DNA from: Alopecurus myosuroides
Lineage: Eukaryota > Streptophyta > Magnoliopsida > Poales > Poaceae
NCBI GenBank assembly: GCA_028641055.1
Contig: CM054057.1
Location: 333,156,482-333,220,481, forward strand
Direction: 5' to 3'
Length of the DNA: 64,000 nt
In this document: positions 23,601 through 34,716 of the stretch, piece by piece
Layout: each line of letters begins with the position of its first letter
How positions within the stretch are numbered: the stretch's first letter is position 1
Translations under genes and position numbers: made by a program
The notes under the pieces: model-generated
The model's database searches: none
The model's input: the letters and a program-made list of their open reading frames with translations, nothing else
Told to the model about the DNA's origin: nothing

Positions 23601-24175
23601 TGGCATTGGAGGTAGCTTTCGGGGAGTCAAAGGACAATTATCGAATCGAGTGGCTTACCTTTGAGGTAGTAAAGTTGCGCAGCCCTTATCATGCATTGTT
23701 TGGAAGGCCGGCTTATGCCAAGTTCATGGCAAGACCATGTTATGTGTACCTACAGCTGAAGATCCCGGGTCCTAAAAAGACCATCACCGTACACGGAAAC
23801 CGAGATATAGCAGCTGAGTGTGATGAAGGAGACGCGGCAATGGCCGAGCAAGCCTGTAGGAAGGAAGAGCTCAAACATTACCGTTCTCAGGTGGACCTAG
23901 AAGAGAGAGCAACGTCAAAAAAGCCAACTCCTGAGGGGGACAAAGCAAAAGTTAGGGCAGAACAAAACCCTAAGATGGTAGGCTTCATCGGGAACGATAT
24001 TTTCAAAACTCTCAGTAGGGAAGAAGAAGACGTACCACCATCCGCAGCTGATCACGTGTCAAGGGCGATATACCCGGAATGGCTAGCAAATCCGGTACTC
24101 ATTACGAAAGGGCATAGCAAGTGGAGAATGTGTATCGGCCGTACCAACGCGAGGCCGATTCTCGGGAATAACTAA
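20537..24175 (+). CDS. Element C gag-protease, with truncated reverse transcriptase scrap
   Basis: Open frame of 1212 residues if it starts at the ATG at 20537, which lies in the LTR downstream of the likely transcription start; the next in-frame ATG after the primer site is at 20699. A coiled coil is at about residues 280-335 (LEQQRRQVEAEKQGM and more). The retrotransposon gag domain is at about 564-720 (DPETWLSSYEMAM, KLWFTNLPEKSIKSWEELK). A His/Cys-containing segment CPKHSRNGKPANHSLEQC is followed by a Gly/Asn-rich stretch. The protease active site LMDGGSSINIL is near 974 (DGG form). The end contains PEWLANPVLITKGHSKWRMC, the first part of a reverse transcriptase, and then breaks off. Likely makes particles and processes itself, but cannot copy or integrate. 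Confidence 0.85.
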   Translation: MSSFKLNPLPNTCVDLPLDQLPPVTSAVIIPRQLAPTVGPASKGVYITGEARKNMRNLVVGEIYVNNQGEKMVDDSGWGPESDHLETGSVVTVGRINVFIGMVCASNSSRDNLESDSVSGEDTRVQSEKEESIGTTGPTEREEGAESIRDLSEDRYEKENSEEEERYESTPSIMRRVAVYAAPAINTNQGNAAAAPVGAAQVLAQQQGTADPILAQVDGESASVTSRPAEEERHANMFGFQANRTPGAGPSNPRHPALFDNNLILDPTVLATVITPENAAERVRDLDVARRALEQQRRQVEAEKQGMAARQRELDDLETRLREETTRIHQRHRTMLPATGGVINPTALVFTPQDQPIPPANQGTIPQPATGVQPVNAPAGLPLPRTGATAGNTMPPPPLRFRTPAGHYNNPMDNVYAATLALNQIPVRDSPHAEETRRAIDLLHTAVAQQVNYPDHRSGMHGTPYVSQQQGNVQTSAARRREEQQQMPPPPRVQTVPAVSAAQAVVDSSRARRAGAGSAAHDPPVAPHPVAPPAGSRISRARPAPTTLAGPKCLSDDIRAEPYPEKFKEPGKVVNYEPTMDPETWLSSYEMAMSIRNASENLQAKFMYLMMSEGAAKLWFTNLPEKSIKSWEELKTAFIKHFHGTCRKLFTIDDLERCVQKKGESARSWVRRVMEILHSSTDIQPKDALQAMAKTCKYVPLVQKLTRMKSSRNAAEVTMGELMDACNKHAATDTTEEEVDDKKAKANASSSGKTGNGSAPNNNGNSQNKRPFEGSSEFVANTEAGSSRPRSEGNFNTGNHNGGHYQVPPRPSNSWDIFRMACPKHSRNGKPANHSLEQCADLQRWKNEEVNRAMRGAGRGGGPGLGGNSGNGPPPAGNPPVGNQGNNQGGAGGFQANPKQLGQYHVHTTGGSSKDKKILKQAVNSVSSAVPRYLRWSEQEVTWSRRDHPDRIDHPGVLALVVAPQVNGYELKKVLMDGGSSINILYWETFLRMGLKESQLQKSTTVFHGIVPGHSACPEGKVALEVAFGESKDNYRIEWLTFEVVKLRSPYHALFGRPAYAKFMARPCYVYLQLKIPGPKKTITVHGNRDIAAECDEGDAAMAEQACRKEELKHYRSQVDLEERATSKKPTPEGDKAKVRAEQNPKMVGFIGNDIFKTLSREEEDVPPSAADHVSRAIYPEWLANPVLITKGHSKWRMCIGRTNARPILGNN
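20637..20654 (+). promoter_or_regulatory. Primer-binding site of element C
   Basis: TGGCGCCCACCGTGGGGC begins two bases after the LTR end, as expected for a tRNA-primed element. The matching tRNA is not identified. The gag reading frame passes through this site. Confidence 0.65.
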
Positions 24176-25220
24176 AGCAGTGTAATGGGCGGCAGGTTTC
24201 ATACGCACTCTTTTCCTATCCAGGGTACCTAAGGGGACTGGAAGGTTTTTAATGAGGCGGCCTGCTGATTCAAATAAGAAATTTTTATCAATAAAAGAAG
24301 ATGGTTTCGAGTCTTATCATGATCCTTGCTTCAGTTACAAGTAAGTAACATTGTTATTATCAATACATCAATATCATCGAAATACATTACGTGAATATAG
24401 GTCTCCGGAGGGTTGATCTACTTCAATAAGTAATCACAAACCCGGAGACCCGGCCATGATGCCTATAAGTTATGGGGGCTGGTTACTCGTACAAACGGGT
24501 GCGGCTACAATCCTATAACTGGACGAAGGAGCCAATTTTCTTGATTATTCTTACTTAAGCTCGATGTGACTCGCACCAAAGTGGCATGATCTGTTCACTT
24601 ACGATTACAATCAAACTATGCAGCCCAATGGAGCGTGCTTGATTTTGTTTTTCGTATAGATGCAACGACATGGTATCCACGCGAAAGCCGGCTTATAGTA
24701 CAAGGTAATCAAAAGGGTCATCTAAACCACAAGTCCATGCAGAGTATAAGGCTAACATAGCCGGAAACTCAACAAATATTAAGCATGACTTCAGTATTTA
24801 TGAGAACAGCTATTGGTCTTCAGCTTGGTAAACAGCAGTATGTCATCTGAGAAAGCCCACGCCCCCATAGCTCGTACTTTGGGTCATGGGGACTGGGGAC
24901 TTCGAAACAGAAACAAACTATTTAACTACCAAGGTCTGTAAACCTTAGTTGCCGAGTATTGGGGACTTAAAGAAAAGTCCATCTATCAAAACCTACGATA
25001 CTCGGTTAACCGAGTCTCAAAAGGAAATTGAAAGCAAGAGTTCGAAGTATCGAGAATAAGCTCATAAGTAACACAAGGATGGATATTATCAAAAGCCAGG
25101 GAAGGCAAAGAGTTATCATGAATTAACAAAGCATACAGTCATAGTATCAGCATCAATGGCGCACAGGCGCACTACAAAAATCATATCAGTATCGAGAAAC
25201 GAAAAGCACAAGGTAGCATC
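24176..25220. other. Spacer of element C between gag-protease and antisense gene
   Basis: About 1 kb with no convincing frame. Phrases such as GGTCTCCGGAGGG / CCCGGAGACCC (about 24401-24453) could form stems. It is the place where RT, RNase H and integrase would normally lie, so most of pol was deleted here. The antisense gene's 3' end lies just beyond. Confidence 0.5.
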
Positions 25221-28200
25221 CTACTCGGCATCCTGAGAGCGGCCCTCCGGGTCTAGATCTTGGACTTGCTCCTTGGCCTTGCCAGCAGTTTTGCTCGGGC
25301 TCTTCACATCTGGACGGACAGGCGGAGGCACGGCCGGTGTAGAGGTGGACGGCTTTGCGCCTAGCTCTGCTTCTCTCTTTGCGGCCTCTTCTTTCCTCCT
25401 GGCCAGGTCAGTCGACCATCTTTCCACCATATCAAAAGGAGGAGGTGCATCCACCAAAATAACTTTGCCCTCAGCGTCATATGAACTCATGATCTGGTCC
25501 AGCTCCATTTTGTCGGCCAAGGTAGTGGCTGAGGGGCGTACAGCACGTTGAATATCTTTGAAGTCCTTGGGCTCAAACTTGGACCCGTCAGCTTTGAATT
25601 CTGGAAACCCGGATGTTACCTTGGCCGGGTCAAGCTTAGGAAAATAAGCCTTCGCCAGTGTAAGGGCCCGGGTCATTCCAATCCGGCAAGCTGAGCGCTT
25701 CATTATCTCAATCCATCCAGGCACCGTTGAGAAGGCCTGCATAAGATTATCTTCTCCCGGGTATACCTCAGAAGGCCACTTGATAGCACCCAGCAAAAGT
25801 TTCGTGCCGGCAAAAAACGTCCGGAGCATAGTCTTCAGAGTTTTAACTTGAGTAATGGCATTCTCCTCCGGAGCAGCAAGGTTAGCACCTGCAATCGAAA
25901 CATGCAAGAGCATATCAGTAATGTTGGTTATTACAGCAGCAAGATAGAGATACGCAAATTAATCGCAAATAGCAAACTTACTTAGCAAGATACGGTAAGT
26001 GTCCGTAAGCTGAGTCGACAGGTTATTCAGCGAAGACTGGGCAGTATTGTACTTCTTCTTGTAAATGGAGACATCTTTTTTCAATGTCTTTATCTCCGCT
26101 TCAAGGGCCTCCCTACGCTTAACTTCAGCCAGCAAGAGCTGCTCAGCTTTAAGTAACGCTTCATCTGACCGAGTAATCTCTGCCTGCAAAGGCCGGGTAA
26201 AGCTGTGAGCCGGATATCATGAGAGTGTTTCATCTGAGGAAATGAGTACCGGAAAGTACTATGCGAAGTACCGAGGATAATTAAAGAAAATTATACTCGG
26301 GACTTGGGGACTGGACGTATAATAAGGAGTATCACGTGAAAGTTACCTGATGTGCTGCAGCCATACGTTCTAAGACAGTCCCTTCTGAAGCTTTCATGGC
26401 GAGAAGAGCGCTCATAAGCTGGTTAAAGTCAGCGTTATCCGGGTTAGATGGCTCGGGTACCTGGAAAGTGGGAAAAGGAGCATTTCTTGTAACAGGAGGT
26501 GGCACCCGGGTCATCCGAATGTCGGAGTCTGGTCCCCCTCCCGCGCTTGAAGCTGCTCCCTTCTCCTTCTCGCTTGCGTGCGAAGCAGTTGGATACTCGG
26601 CGTCATGCCTAGCTGGCTCCGGTGGCGACACTTGCTCGTCGCCAGTCGTGGTGAAGGCATCATCAGCCGGCTCGCTCTCGACCCGGACCCTAGCCCCGGA
26701 GTCCTCCTGGTCGCTACTAATAACCGTGGCTCTGAAGAAGGCGCAAGGGCGCAATTAGTCTTTGATTTTAAAAAAAAAAAAAAAAAAAAAGGATGAAAGT
26801 TCGGTGTAATATCAGGAAAGGGCGCTTACCCGGTGTTCACCGGGAAGTCCGAGGGAAAGCCGTCACTAGACCCGGAAGAGACTGGAAAATGGCAAGAAAG
26901 ACCTGGGATTATGTTACAAAGGAACGATCGGAAAGAAATTTTGTTTACAACAAATACCAGGGTGTTGAACCGGGGGCGGCGAAGCGACCGGGTTAGGGGT
27001 CTCGTTGCCCGGATGATTCCGGGTTACTCGGCGCCTAGTCGCGGGCGGCTCCTTCAGTTACGATCAAAAGGGGTGGAGATGGGGTTAGCCCCGGAGTGAC
27101 GTTATGGAAACAGAAAACCAAAGTGTGAGGAGATGAAGTAAAAACCTGGAGGGCTATCCTCTGGGATTTCCTCTTTGTTCCGGCTTTGGTGGCCGGCTCC
27201 GGCTCTTCCTCCTCGCTGGTGGACCCGCCCCTGCTGTCTGTTTCTTCTTCTTCGCTTTGGTCCTCTCGCTCTGAAAAATATCCGAGTTCCCGCATAAAGA
27301 AGAAGAAGTGGCAGGATATAACGTGTGCAAGGGAATCAAGTGTGTACCTTCATTCGAGTCAATGACATCGTCTTCCTCCTTCGCGTCTTCGGAACTAGGA
27401 GAGGTGTCGACCTTCCAGAAGGCGTCATCGGCCTGAGGAGAGAATGCCAGAGTAATGGTTAATATCAAGACAAGAGAAGCGGATAAAAGTAAGCTGTCAG
27501 AAGTCAAAATCAAAAGGCAGGGAACTTACTGCGGGGGCTGGATTCTCGAGGGTAAAAGGTTCTAATCCGGCTATGCCCCGGATTACCTCGAGTTTCTCTG
27601 TCAGGAAACCCTTAATCGTTTTGTTGATGTCACCCGGAGCAAGGGTGCTGGTAGAGAAGCGGATTGGGTCCGTGGTTTGACCCGAGTATTCGCACATCAG
27701 CTTCTCACGAAGGGAGTTTGGCTGAATGCGGAAGCTAACCCAGGTCTTCACCAGGTTTAGTCCGATGAGGCCTCGGGCGGACAAGATGGAGATCCTAGCT
27801 AACAAAGGCAAGATCGCCTCCCTGTCTGAGTCAGGGGCGAAGGCGTTGAATTTCTCGGAGATGTCAAGTTGACCCTCCGAGTAACCCGGCAACTTTTTTT
27901 CGCCGGGTGGAGAGGTATCCTGGCAGTAGAAGTAAGAAAGCTGCCAGTGTTTTACGTGAGAATTGAGAGAAATGGGAGGCATAAGGGAGTTCTTGCGGCG
28001 CTGGATAGAAACCCCGCCGCAAGTAAGAAGTGCGCCGTCGCCGCTTTCGCGACACGGCTTGCACTGGAAAAGTTCGACAAAAAGAGCCAGACTTGGCGGA
28101 GTGCACAAGTAAGACTCGGAAAGAACGATAAAATGGGAGATGTTTAAAATGGAGTTCGGGCCTATATCAAAGATACGGAGTTTGTAGTGGTCTAAGGCGT

Positions 28201-28459
28201 CACGGAAGAAGGGATGACCCGGAGGCCTGAAGCCCCGGGTCACGTGTTCAACGAAGCATATTACCTCATCCGTGGCTGGAGAAGGCCGGGTTTCGTTGCC
28301 AGGTGCTCTCCAGCGGATGGATTCCTGTGGAGGTAGGATTCCAAGCTCTACCAATTCCTCCAGTTTGGTCTTGGTGATGGAGGACTTCCCCCAGTTGGCT
28401 GAAATGGCGTTTGTGGATTTAGCCTTAGCCGGCTGTTTCCCCTGCCTCTTGGGCGCCAT
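25221..28459 (-). CDS. Antisense spliced gene of element C (PF04195-like)
   Basis: Runs opposite to gag. Exons read from the minus strand: 28459-27530, 27432-27348, 27270-27146, about 26731-26347, 26183-25982, 25888-25221. GT-AG borders keep the frame in phase at exon joins 1-2, 2-3, 4-5 and 5-6; join 3-4 does not fit simply, so a small extra exon or a lesion may be there. The first exon starts MAPKRQGKQPAK and contains a domain like the plant 'putative gypsy type transposon' family (HPFFRDALDHYKLRIFDIGP; LMCEYSG). The middle exons are acidic. The fifth is a coiled coil (LLLAEVKRREALEAEIKTLK). The last has a helical domain with a Pro/Lys-rich tail. Such accessory genes are known in Tat elements; their role is unknown. 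All exons I can trace are free of stops. Confidence 0.75.
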
Positions 28460-28467
28460 GGGATTGA

Positions 28468-28968
28468 CCTGGTGAAACATTGAAGAAAAGGACGTAAGAA
28501 ACAAAAACTTGGAAGTTAGCAGGTAAGCAGCTATCGGCAATTTAAACGTAATCCGGCTATTGCCTCGCCGGGTTAAGTATGGTTCGTCCGGGTATCAAGT
28601 GACTTTACAAAACCCAAAGAGCTTTCCGCAAAAGCAAATGTTTGGAGAAGCTAGGGGGATACTTATACGCATACTATCTGCGAATGAGCCGGAGAAGTAA
28701 GATTTTCTGAGGAGGGAGAGCAAAGGCGGAAACTCTAGATGGCCCGAGCCTAGATTGGGGATCTTATTTCTAAATTTGTGACCAAATTAGTGATTACTGG
28801 AGTTAGGGAAGCAATACAAGCTATAAATCCTATCTATGGGAGTGATTATAGTGGAAATCGGTGAGTTAATTTGGCGCAGCCCGAGAAATCGCGGACCGCT
28901 CGATTCAGATCCAATCTGAGGAAGAACTAAGAAATTGCGAGAATAAGCTGGAGGGTGTAAGGAACTTA
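28468..28968 (-). other. Probable 5'-leader intron of element C's antisense gene
   Basis: On the minus strand a donor CTTCG|GTAAGTTCC ends the upstream leader at about 28969, and an acceptor TTTCACCAG lies at 28471-28469, nine bases before the ATG at 28459. The intervening 500 bases hold no long frame in the gene's sense. Confidence 0.5.
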
Positions 28969-29229
28969 CCGAAGAGGATTGGAGTAAGGCCTTGCGGAGA
29001 CAGATAGCGCAAGATTCGTGCCCTTTCGTGACCGTTGGCCGGCGAATCGGAGGCTTGGCGGCGGATTCGGGAGCTGGAGCGGTTCGTGCGGTGGCGGAGC
29101 GCAAACGAAGTCGGATGGGCTCCGGCGAGATGCGTGGGGTTCCCGTGGTGGCACTCTGCGAGCTCGAGCTTGGGAAGAAGTGGAATGGGGGAAATGAGCC
29201 GTTAAGAGTTGGATTTGCTCATTGGTCTT

Positions 29230-29237
29230 TATTTATA
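29230..29237 (-). promoter_or_regulatory. TATA box of element C's antisense gene
   Basis: Minus strand reads GGTTATAAATAAAGACC with TATAAATA at these positions. It lies upstream of the leader intron and 770 bases from the ATG. The equivalent box in element A is at 15809-15816. It suggests a promoter separate from the LTR and pointing the other way. Confidence 0.6.
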
Positions 29238-29239
29238 AC

Positions 29240-29625
29240 CGTCCGGGTGGAAAGGCTTGGCCTAACGGTCGAGACCCGGGGAATGCGGAGTGATTGGTGA
29301 TTTCGAAATTTGAAAGGCACATTTTATGCGCAGGCCAATATGATCCAGAGAAAAAGGAAGGGGAAATTGCCTTCCCTGTATCAGCGGTAGTTATCAAGAA
29401 GGATGTGGAGTCAGGGAGTTTCCTATTGAGATTTAAGTTTGAGAGATTAAGGAAGAACCTAAAAAGAAGAGCCGGGTTTTTTACCTGGCTTCCTTGGCGC
29501 CAGTCTCGGCTATTCGTAGACGCGCTGCGTCTTAATCCTCATGTGTTTGCATCTGATATTTCTGTAGGGAATAGCCAGCGCTTCGAAGAGTAAATCTTGG
29601 AAGCCCAAGCTATTCTGGGGACTAC
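29240..29625. other. Element C, region between antisense promoter and 3' LTR
   Basis: No gene seen. It ends in the purine tract TTCTGGGGACTAC used to prime plus-strand synthesis, immediately before the LTR at 29626. Confidence 0.5.
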
Positions 29626-30079
29626 TGATGAGGGGATAGTAACTCGGTATGCCAACCCCAGGTGTAATCCGGCCCAAACGGCGTATGGACCAAATCCGGC
29701 TAAGGACGCAGAAGCTTCCGGAAGGCCCAGGGCTTGTAAGGATCGTAACCCGGATTGTGGGTTACGATAAGGAAAGCTAGGATACGTATGTAGAGTTCGA
29801 GTAGGACTCAAGGAGCGCTTTGTATGGCAAGCCAAAGGGGGTATGAGTACTATATAAACCAACCCCTAGGCTTCGCCTGAGAGAGATTCAAGTCATAACT
29901 GTAACACCTATTATCGAGTATCCAGTATAATCATATCGAGATCCGGCGAGTTGTGTTCCGGCTCTTAGATTGCTTTTCGCCATGTCTTCCTTCAAGCTAA
30001 ACCCTCTCCCAAATACCTGTGTCGACTTGCCCCTAGATCAGTTACCCCCGGTAACATCTGCCGTGATTATCCCACGACA
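29626..30079 (+). repeat. 3' LTR of element C
   Basis: 454 bp; reading it against the 5' copy I see no difference. It is followed by GGTTC (30080-30084) and the continuation of element D's LTR. Confidence 0.95.
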
Positions 30080-30084
30080 GGTTC

Positions 30085-31441
30085 CACGGAGTCCCGAAGA
30101 GACCCGGAGGGGGCCCACACCATAGGGTGGCGCCGCCCCTTGTCCGCGACGGGGGGTGGTGTGGGGCCCCCAGGCCTCCACCGCCTCTGCCCTTTAGCCT
30201 ATTTAATCCCCCAAGACATAAAACCTAGATATATTCCACTTTTCCCGAGAAACAGCCGAGGCCGCCGTCACCGTCATCCCGAGATCGGGAGGGTTCTGGA
30301 GCTCTCCCCGGCACCCTGCAAGAGGGGGAAATCATCACCGGAGGGGGTCTACACACCATGCCCTCCTCCGAAGTGATGCGTGAGTAGTTCATCCCTGGAC
30401 TATGGGTCCATAGTAGTAGCTTGATGGTTGTTCTCTCCACTTTGTACCTCATGTTTAGATCTTGTGAGCTCTCTATCATGATCAAGATCATCTTTATGTA
30501 ATGCTACATGTTGTGTTTGTTGGGATCTGATGAATGTTGAATGCTATGTCTTCTGATTATCAATCTATCATGTTATCTTCATGCATTTGTTATTTATGAT
30601 CTTGCATGCTCTCTGTTATTAGTAGATGCTTTGGCCAAGTAGATGCTAGTAACTCCAAGAGGGAGTATTTATGCTCGATAGTGGGTTCATGCCTCCTTTT
30701 CATCTGTGCTCGTGTGACAGAAACGTGACGGATGAAGGATGTGTTGTTGCCATTAGGGAGAAAACAACAATGTTTTGTCTAAGTATGATGTTATTGTTTA
30801 CATTACACACTTTTCTTACTGCGATTTCTGTTGCTTGCAACTTAATACCCAACATTTGTTCGGATGATATTCGGAGGGTGGATTTTTAGTCATAGTTGTA
30901 GTTGGATAACTCTCTATGTATTTTGTTGTAATTCCCGCATGAATCACATAGTAATCTTTATGTACTGCATATGCACTACGGTGAAGCCTTCATTTCTGTC
31001 AATTGCCCAGCTGTAATTTGTTCAACACACATGTTATTTACCTTTCACAGAGAGACACCACTAGTGAACTATGGACCCCGGTCCATTTTCCTCGTACTGA
31101 TAAAACACATGCTGCTTTCATACTGCTCTCTTACTCTTCCTACAGTTTTCCTAGTTTTTTCCACACCATACGTTTAACCTCTTTGTTTTCAGCAAAACTG
31201 GTGAGATTAACAACCTCACTGCTTCGTTGGGGGCAAAGTGAACTGATTGTGTTGTGTAGGTTCCACGTTGCTGCTGCACCAGTAGTGCGTCCTGCCATCT
31301 CAGCTGCATCAGCCTTGAGAAGTGCTTCTTCCTCCTACTGGTCGATTCAACCTGGGTTTCTTTTCTGAGGGATAACTTGCTGCTGCACTCTTCACACCTT
31401 GCGCTTGGGGTCTCCCAACGAGCGTGTGTTCACACGCATCA
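30085..31441 (+). repeat. First LTR of element D, right piece
   Basis: Continues from 20180 after removal of element C and one GGTTC. It holds a TATA-like AGCCTATTTAATCC region (about 30197) and GC-rich leader-like sequence, and matches 34952-36267 of the second LTR. It ends ...CACACGCATCA at 31441. Together the two pieces make about 1.6 kb. Confidence 0.75.
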
Positions 31442-31980
31442 CTAGTCCTATGAATATGGCTTTCACAAAACATATTACAAATGCTCTCATGCAAATTAGA
31501 GAGGATGAATTAAGATGTGAAGCCTCTATCCCTAGGAAGCTAGATGATGGTTGGGAACCTATTTATTAAAATGAAAGTGAATGATTTTGATTGCAATGCT
31601 CTATGTGATCTTCGTGTTGGTATCTCTGTTATGCCCAAGAAACTCTATGACATTCTTGATTTACCACCATTGGAACCTTGTTATTTGGATATTCGTCTTA
31701 TTGATAATGTTAGAAAGAAACCTTTGGGGAGAGTTGATGATGTTCTTATGATGGTTAATAATACTCTTGTCCCTTTTGATTTTGTTGTCTTGAATATTGA
31801 ATGCAATGCTTCTTGTCCAATTTTTTCGGAAGACCTTTTCTTAGAACTGTTGATTCTGTTATTGATATGAAAGAGAGGAATATAAATTTTAGTTCCCACT
31901 CAAGAAAGGCATGGAGCACTTTCCTAGAAACAGAATGAAGTTAAATTTTGATTCCATTATTTGAACAAGTTACAATTTGG
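31442..31980 (+). pseudogene. Athila-type gag-protease junction remnant, copy 2
   Basis: Reads MAFTKHITNALMQIREDE and IPRKLDDGWEP (end of gag), then CNALCDLRVGISVMPKKLYD and LPPLEPCYLDIRLIDNVRKK. The active-site segment is altered: DLRV where Athila proteases have DLGA. A one-base loss near 31822 (CCAATTTTTTCGG where copy 1 has CCAATTGTTTTGGG) breaks the frame, which ends at 31868-31870. Homology to copy 1 continues to about 31980. It begins directly at the end of the LTR, so gag and the primer region are missing. Confidence 0.75.
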
Positions 31981-34716
31981 ATGCTTCTTCACTTGAAAAT
32001 ACTTGATTCCACTTTTCCGGGCCTAGCTAAAAGGCGTTAAAGAAAAGCACTTCTTGGGAGATAACCCATGGTTTTATTTTTGCTTTGTTTTCTCTATTTT
32101 CTTTGAGTCAAGGGGTTGTATACTTCTGTAGAATCTCCTTTGTATCTTTCTTTTATTGTTTTAGTAGTGCCAAGTAAGGTTTCTGACGAGAGTTGGAGTT
32201 GGTTTTCGGATTTCTGCGCAGGAAACAGATTTCTGCTGTCCACCGTAAAACATCGTATAAATCATAGAAAAATCAGAATGACCTAAAATTTCTTTTTCTT
32301 ATTCCTAGGCTAATTCCTCAAATTTTTTGTTCTTTAAGTTTTTCGATCTGAGCAATGTAAGCACCTCGAAAAAATTCGTCTTTACAGACTGTTCTGGTTT
32401 TGACAGATTCTGCCATTTTTCTTGCATTTGCTCTTTGGCGATGTCAAGTGGGTTTCTTTGCTTCACGAAACATCAGTGGCTGTAGATAATGTTTAAAAGT
32501 ATCAATAGCACTTGTTCCATACAGAACCATTGGATTTTTAATTGTTGCACTAACCCTCTAATGCGAATCACTGTTTTAGTGTGGTGTGAAGGAAGTTTTC
32601 AAGGGTCAAGAGAAGAGGTGATATATGTGATCAAGAAGAGTGCAAGTTCAAAGCTTGGGGATGCCCCCGTGGTTCATCCAAGCATACATTTAGAAGACTC
32701 AAGCATCTAAGCTTAGGGATGCCCAAGGCATCCCCTTCATCATCAACTATCTATCAGGCCACTTCTCGTGAAACTATATTTTTATTCGGTCACATCATAT
32801 GAAGTTTAGTTGGAGCGTCTGTTTTTTTTCTTTTTTTTTCTTTAATTTTACTTTTTTTTCTTTTGTTTTCCTTGCTTCAATAATATAGTTGGATCCTAGA
32901 ATTCTTTGTTTGGGAGAGAGACACGCTCCGCTTTTTCGTTTGAATACTTTCTATGCTAGTGTTCTTAGTTTTTCTTCTAGCTGCTGCAAAAAATTCTGTT
33001 TAGCTCTTGTTTTTATTGCATCTCTTGTTCAGAGCTGTTAGTTTCAGTATTGTTATGTGAGTCCTGTCATGTTTTCTTGCTGTAGAATTTAGAGAGTTTT
33101 TGTTAAAGCATGTTTTGTATGGTGCTTGTTGGGAAAAGAAACTGATGTTTGAGGTAGGATTTATAACCGTGCAAGTAGAAGCTTGTATAGACTGTGGCTA
33201 GAATTTTTCATATCATGCTATATGTTATTTTAGTTCTAAATCCTTGTGGTTATTTAGTAGCATGATTAGACTCACATAACTGAGAGTGTTTAATATGCCA
33301 TTGAAAGAATCATGAGTTGTTATTGTCATATTGAAGCATAAATTTGTGGTGTTCTCCTTTGAGTGTTTTATTTGGTTGACTTTGCGCATGCTCACACCAT
33401 GTTTATGACTATGAACCGGTAACTAATAGCCTCCATGATCATTTAGTTTTTTGAACTTGTGGTACCACTTATGCTTTGATTAATGATGTTTATGTCGCTA
33501 TGCATGATTATGACTCTTATGTTCTCTTGATTTGTCGCTCCCAATCTTTTGCTAGCCTCCACCTGTACTAAGTATGAGCTCTACTCGTGCATCCAACTCC
33601 CAAAAACCAAAATTTTCCCATTGTGTCCACCATACCTACCTACATGTGGTAATTAACCGCCACTCCAAAGTAAATTTCTCATGTGTTACCTTTAAAACTT
33701 TCAAAATTACTCCTGTTTTAGCTCATGAGGACGTAAATAGAGAATCTTTATCTCACTTGTTGATTGGACTTTCACACCCTGGACTAGTGGCTTCATCCGC
33801 TTATCCAATGATAGAAGAGCTGGCAGCGGGGTGCCCAGCCCCAAATTAATAACACAAATTCTCTTCACTATTTTTGCCCCAGATTTATCATTCAAAGCAT
33901 AATTGTGTAAACAAAAGAGAAAGAGGGATGACCTTCTACCCAGATGTGTCCTTCTATGGGAGCCGCTCTTGTGAAGTCTAGTTGGCTTGTGATGTACTGT
34001 ATTTTCTGTTTACCATTCGTTTACATAAGCATACACCTCTCTTAAAATATAGACACTCCTCCACGGTATGTGATTGTTGGCAGACACCCGAGGATTCGGA
34101 TAACCATGGTTTGTGAAATATGGTTGGGAGGAGTGCCAAGCTTTTTATACCTCTGTTTAATAAAATAGAAGCTCTGCACATGAGTGATCCATGCTTCCCT
34201 CTGCGAAGGGCCTTTCTTTTACTTTTATGTTGAGTCTCCATCTATTAATTTTATGCAAAGTTGAGAGAGCATAGTTGTCATTCTGAGTTTTATGTGCATT
34301 TGTCCGAGAAGCATTATTAATTGATTCATGATGTATTATTGCTTGTTCTCTAATTATTTGTTCTAGTCTTCCTCATGAACTTTGAAGGTGTCCTGGAATT
34401 AATGTTTCGCCCCAATCTTAAGGACTAGCGAAATATCACTTTGACATGTTTTCTCTATACTTGAAACAAATGTATATCTTTCTTTGCATTGTTATTCATG
34501 ATATTTTATTTGAGTTACTTCTCATGATTCAAGGTGATTGCTATGCTTTATTATTAAAGTTCTATTTATCATGATTGTGTTTAAGTTCTATGATCTAAGC
34601 TTACATATGCTTTTACATTATTGATGATCAAGTTTATGCTGGTAGCATGTCACCTCAGAAATTATGTGTTTTTATCGTTTACCTACTCGAGGACGAGCAG
34701 GAATTAAGCTTGGGGA
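31981..34716 (+). other. Non-coding 3' tail of element D, copy 2
   Basis: Second copy of the tail at 17201-19938. The same order of blocks is kept, with many substitutions and small indels. It ends with the purine tract AAGCTTGGGGATG before the LTR. No coding frame or RNA gene recognised. Confidence 0.7.

Larger units (their letters stand above)
20181..30079 (+). mobile_element. Element C: non-autonomous Tat-lineage retrotransposon
   Basis: Two 454-bp LTRs (20181-20634, 29626-30079), which I read as identical, with perfect target duplication GGTTC (20176-20180, 30080-30084). The interior has a long gag-protease frame, then a 1-kb spacer, then an antisense spliced gene. The reverse transcriptase is reduced to a short scrap fused to the protease; RNase H and integrase are absent. 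Identical LTRs point to a very recent insertion, so the missing enzymes must have come from another element. The purine tract TTCTGGGGACTAC before the 3' LTR resembles that of element A (CTTGGGGGCTAC), consistent with common lineage. Confidence 0.95.

Noticed and set aside
26769..26790. Run of about 22 A in element C
   Set aside because: It lies just upstream of an acceptor-side region of an antisense intron; probably a simple homopolymer or the T-rich tract of that intron on the minus strand, not a retroposon tail. No flanking duplication seen.
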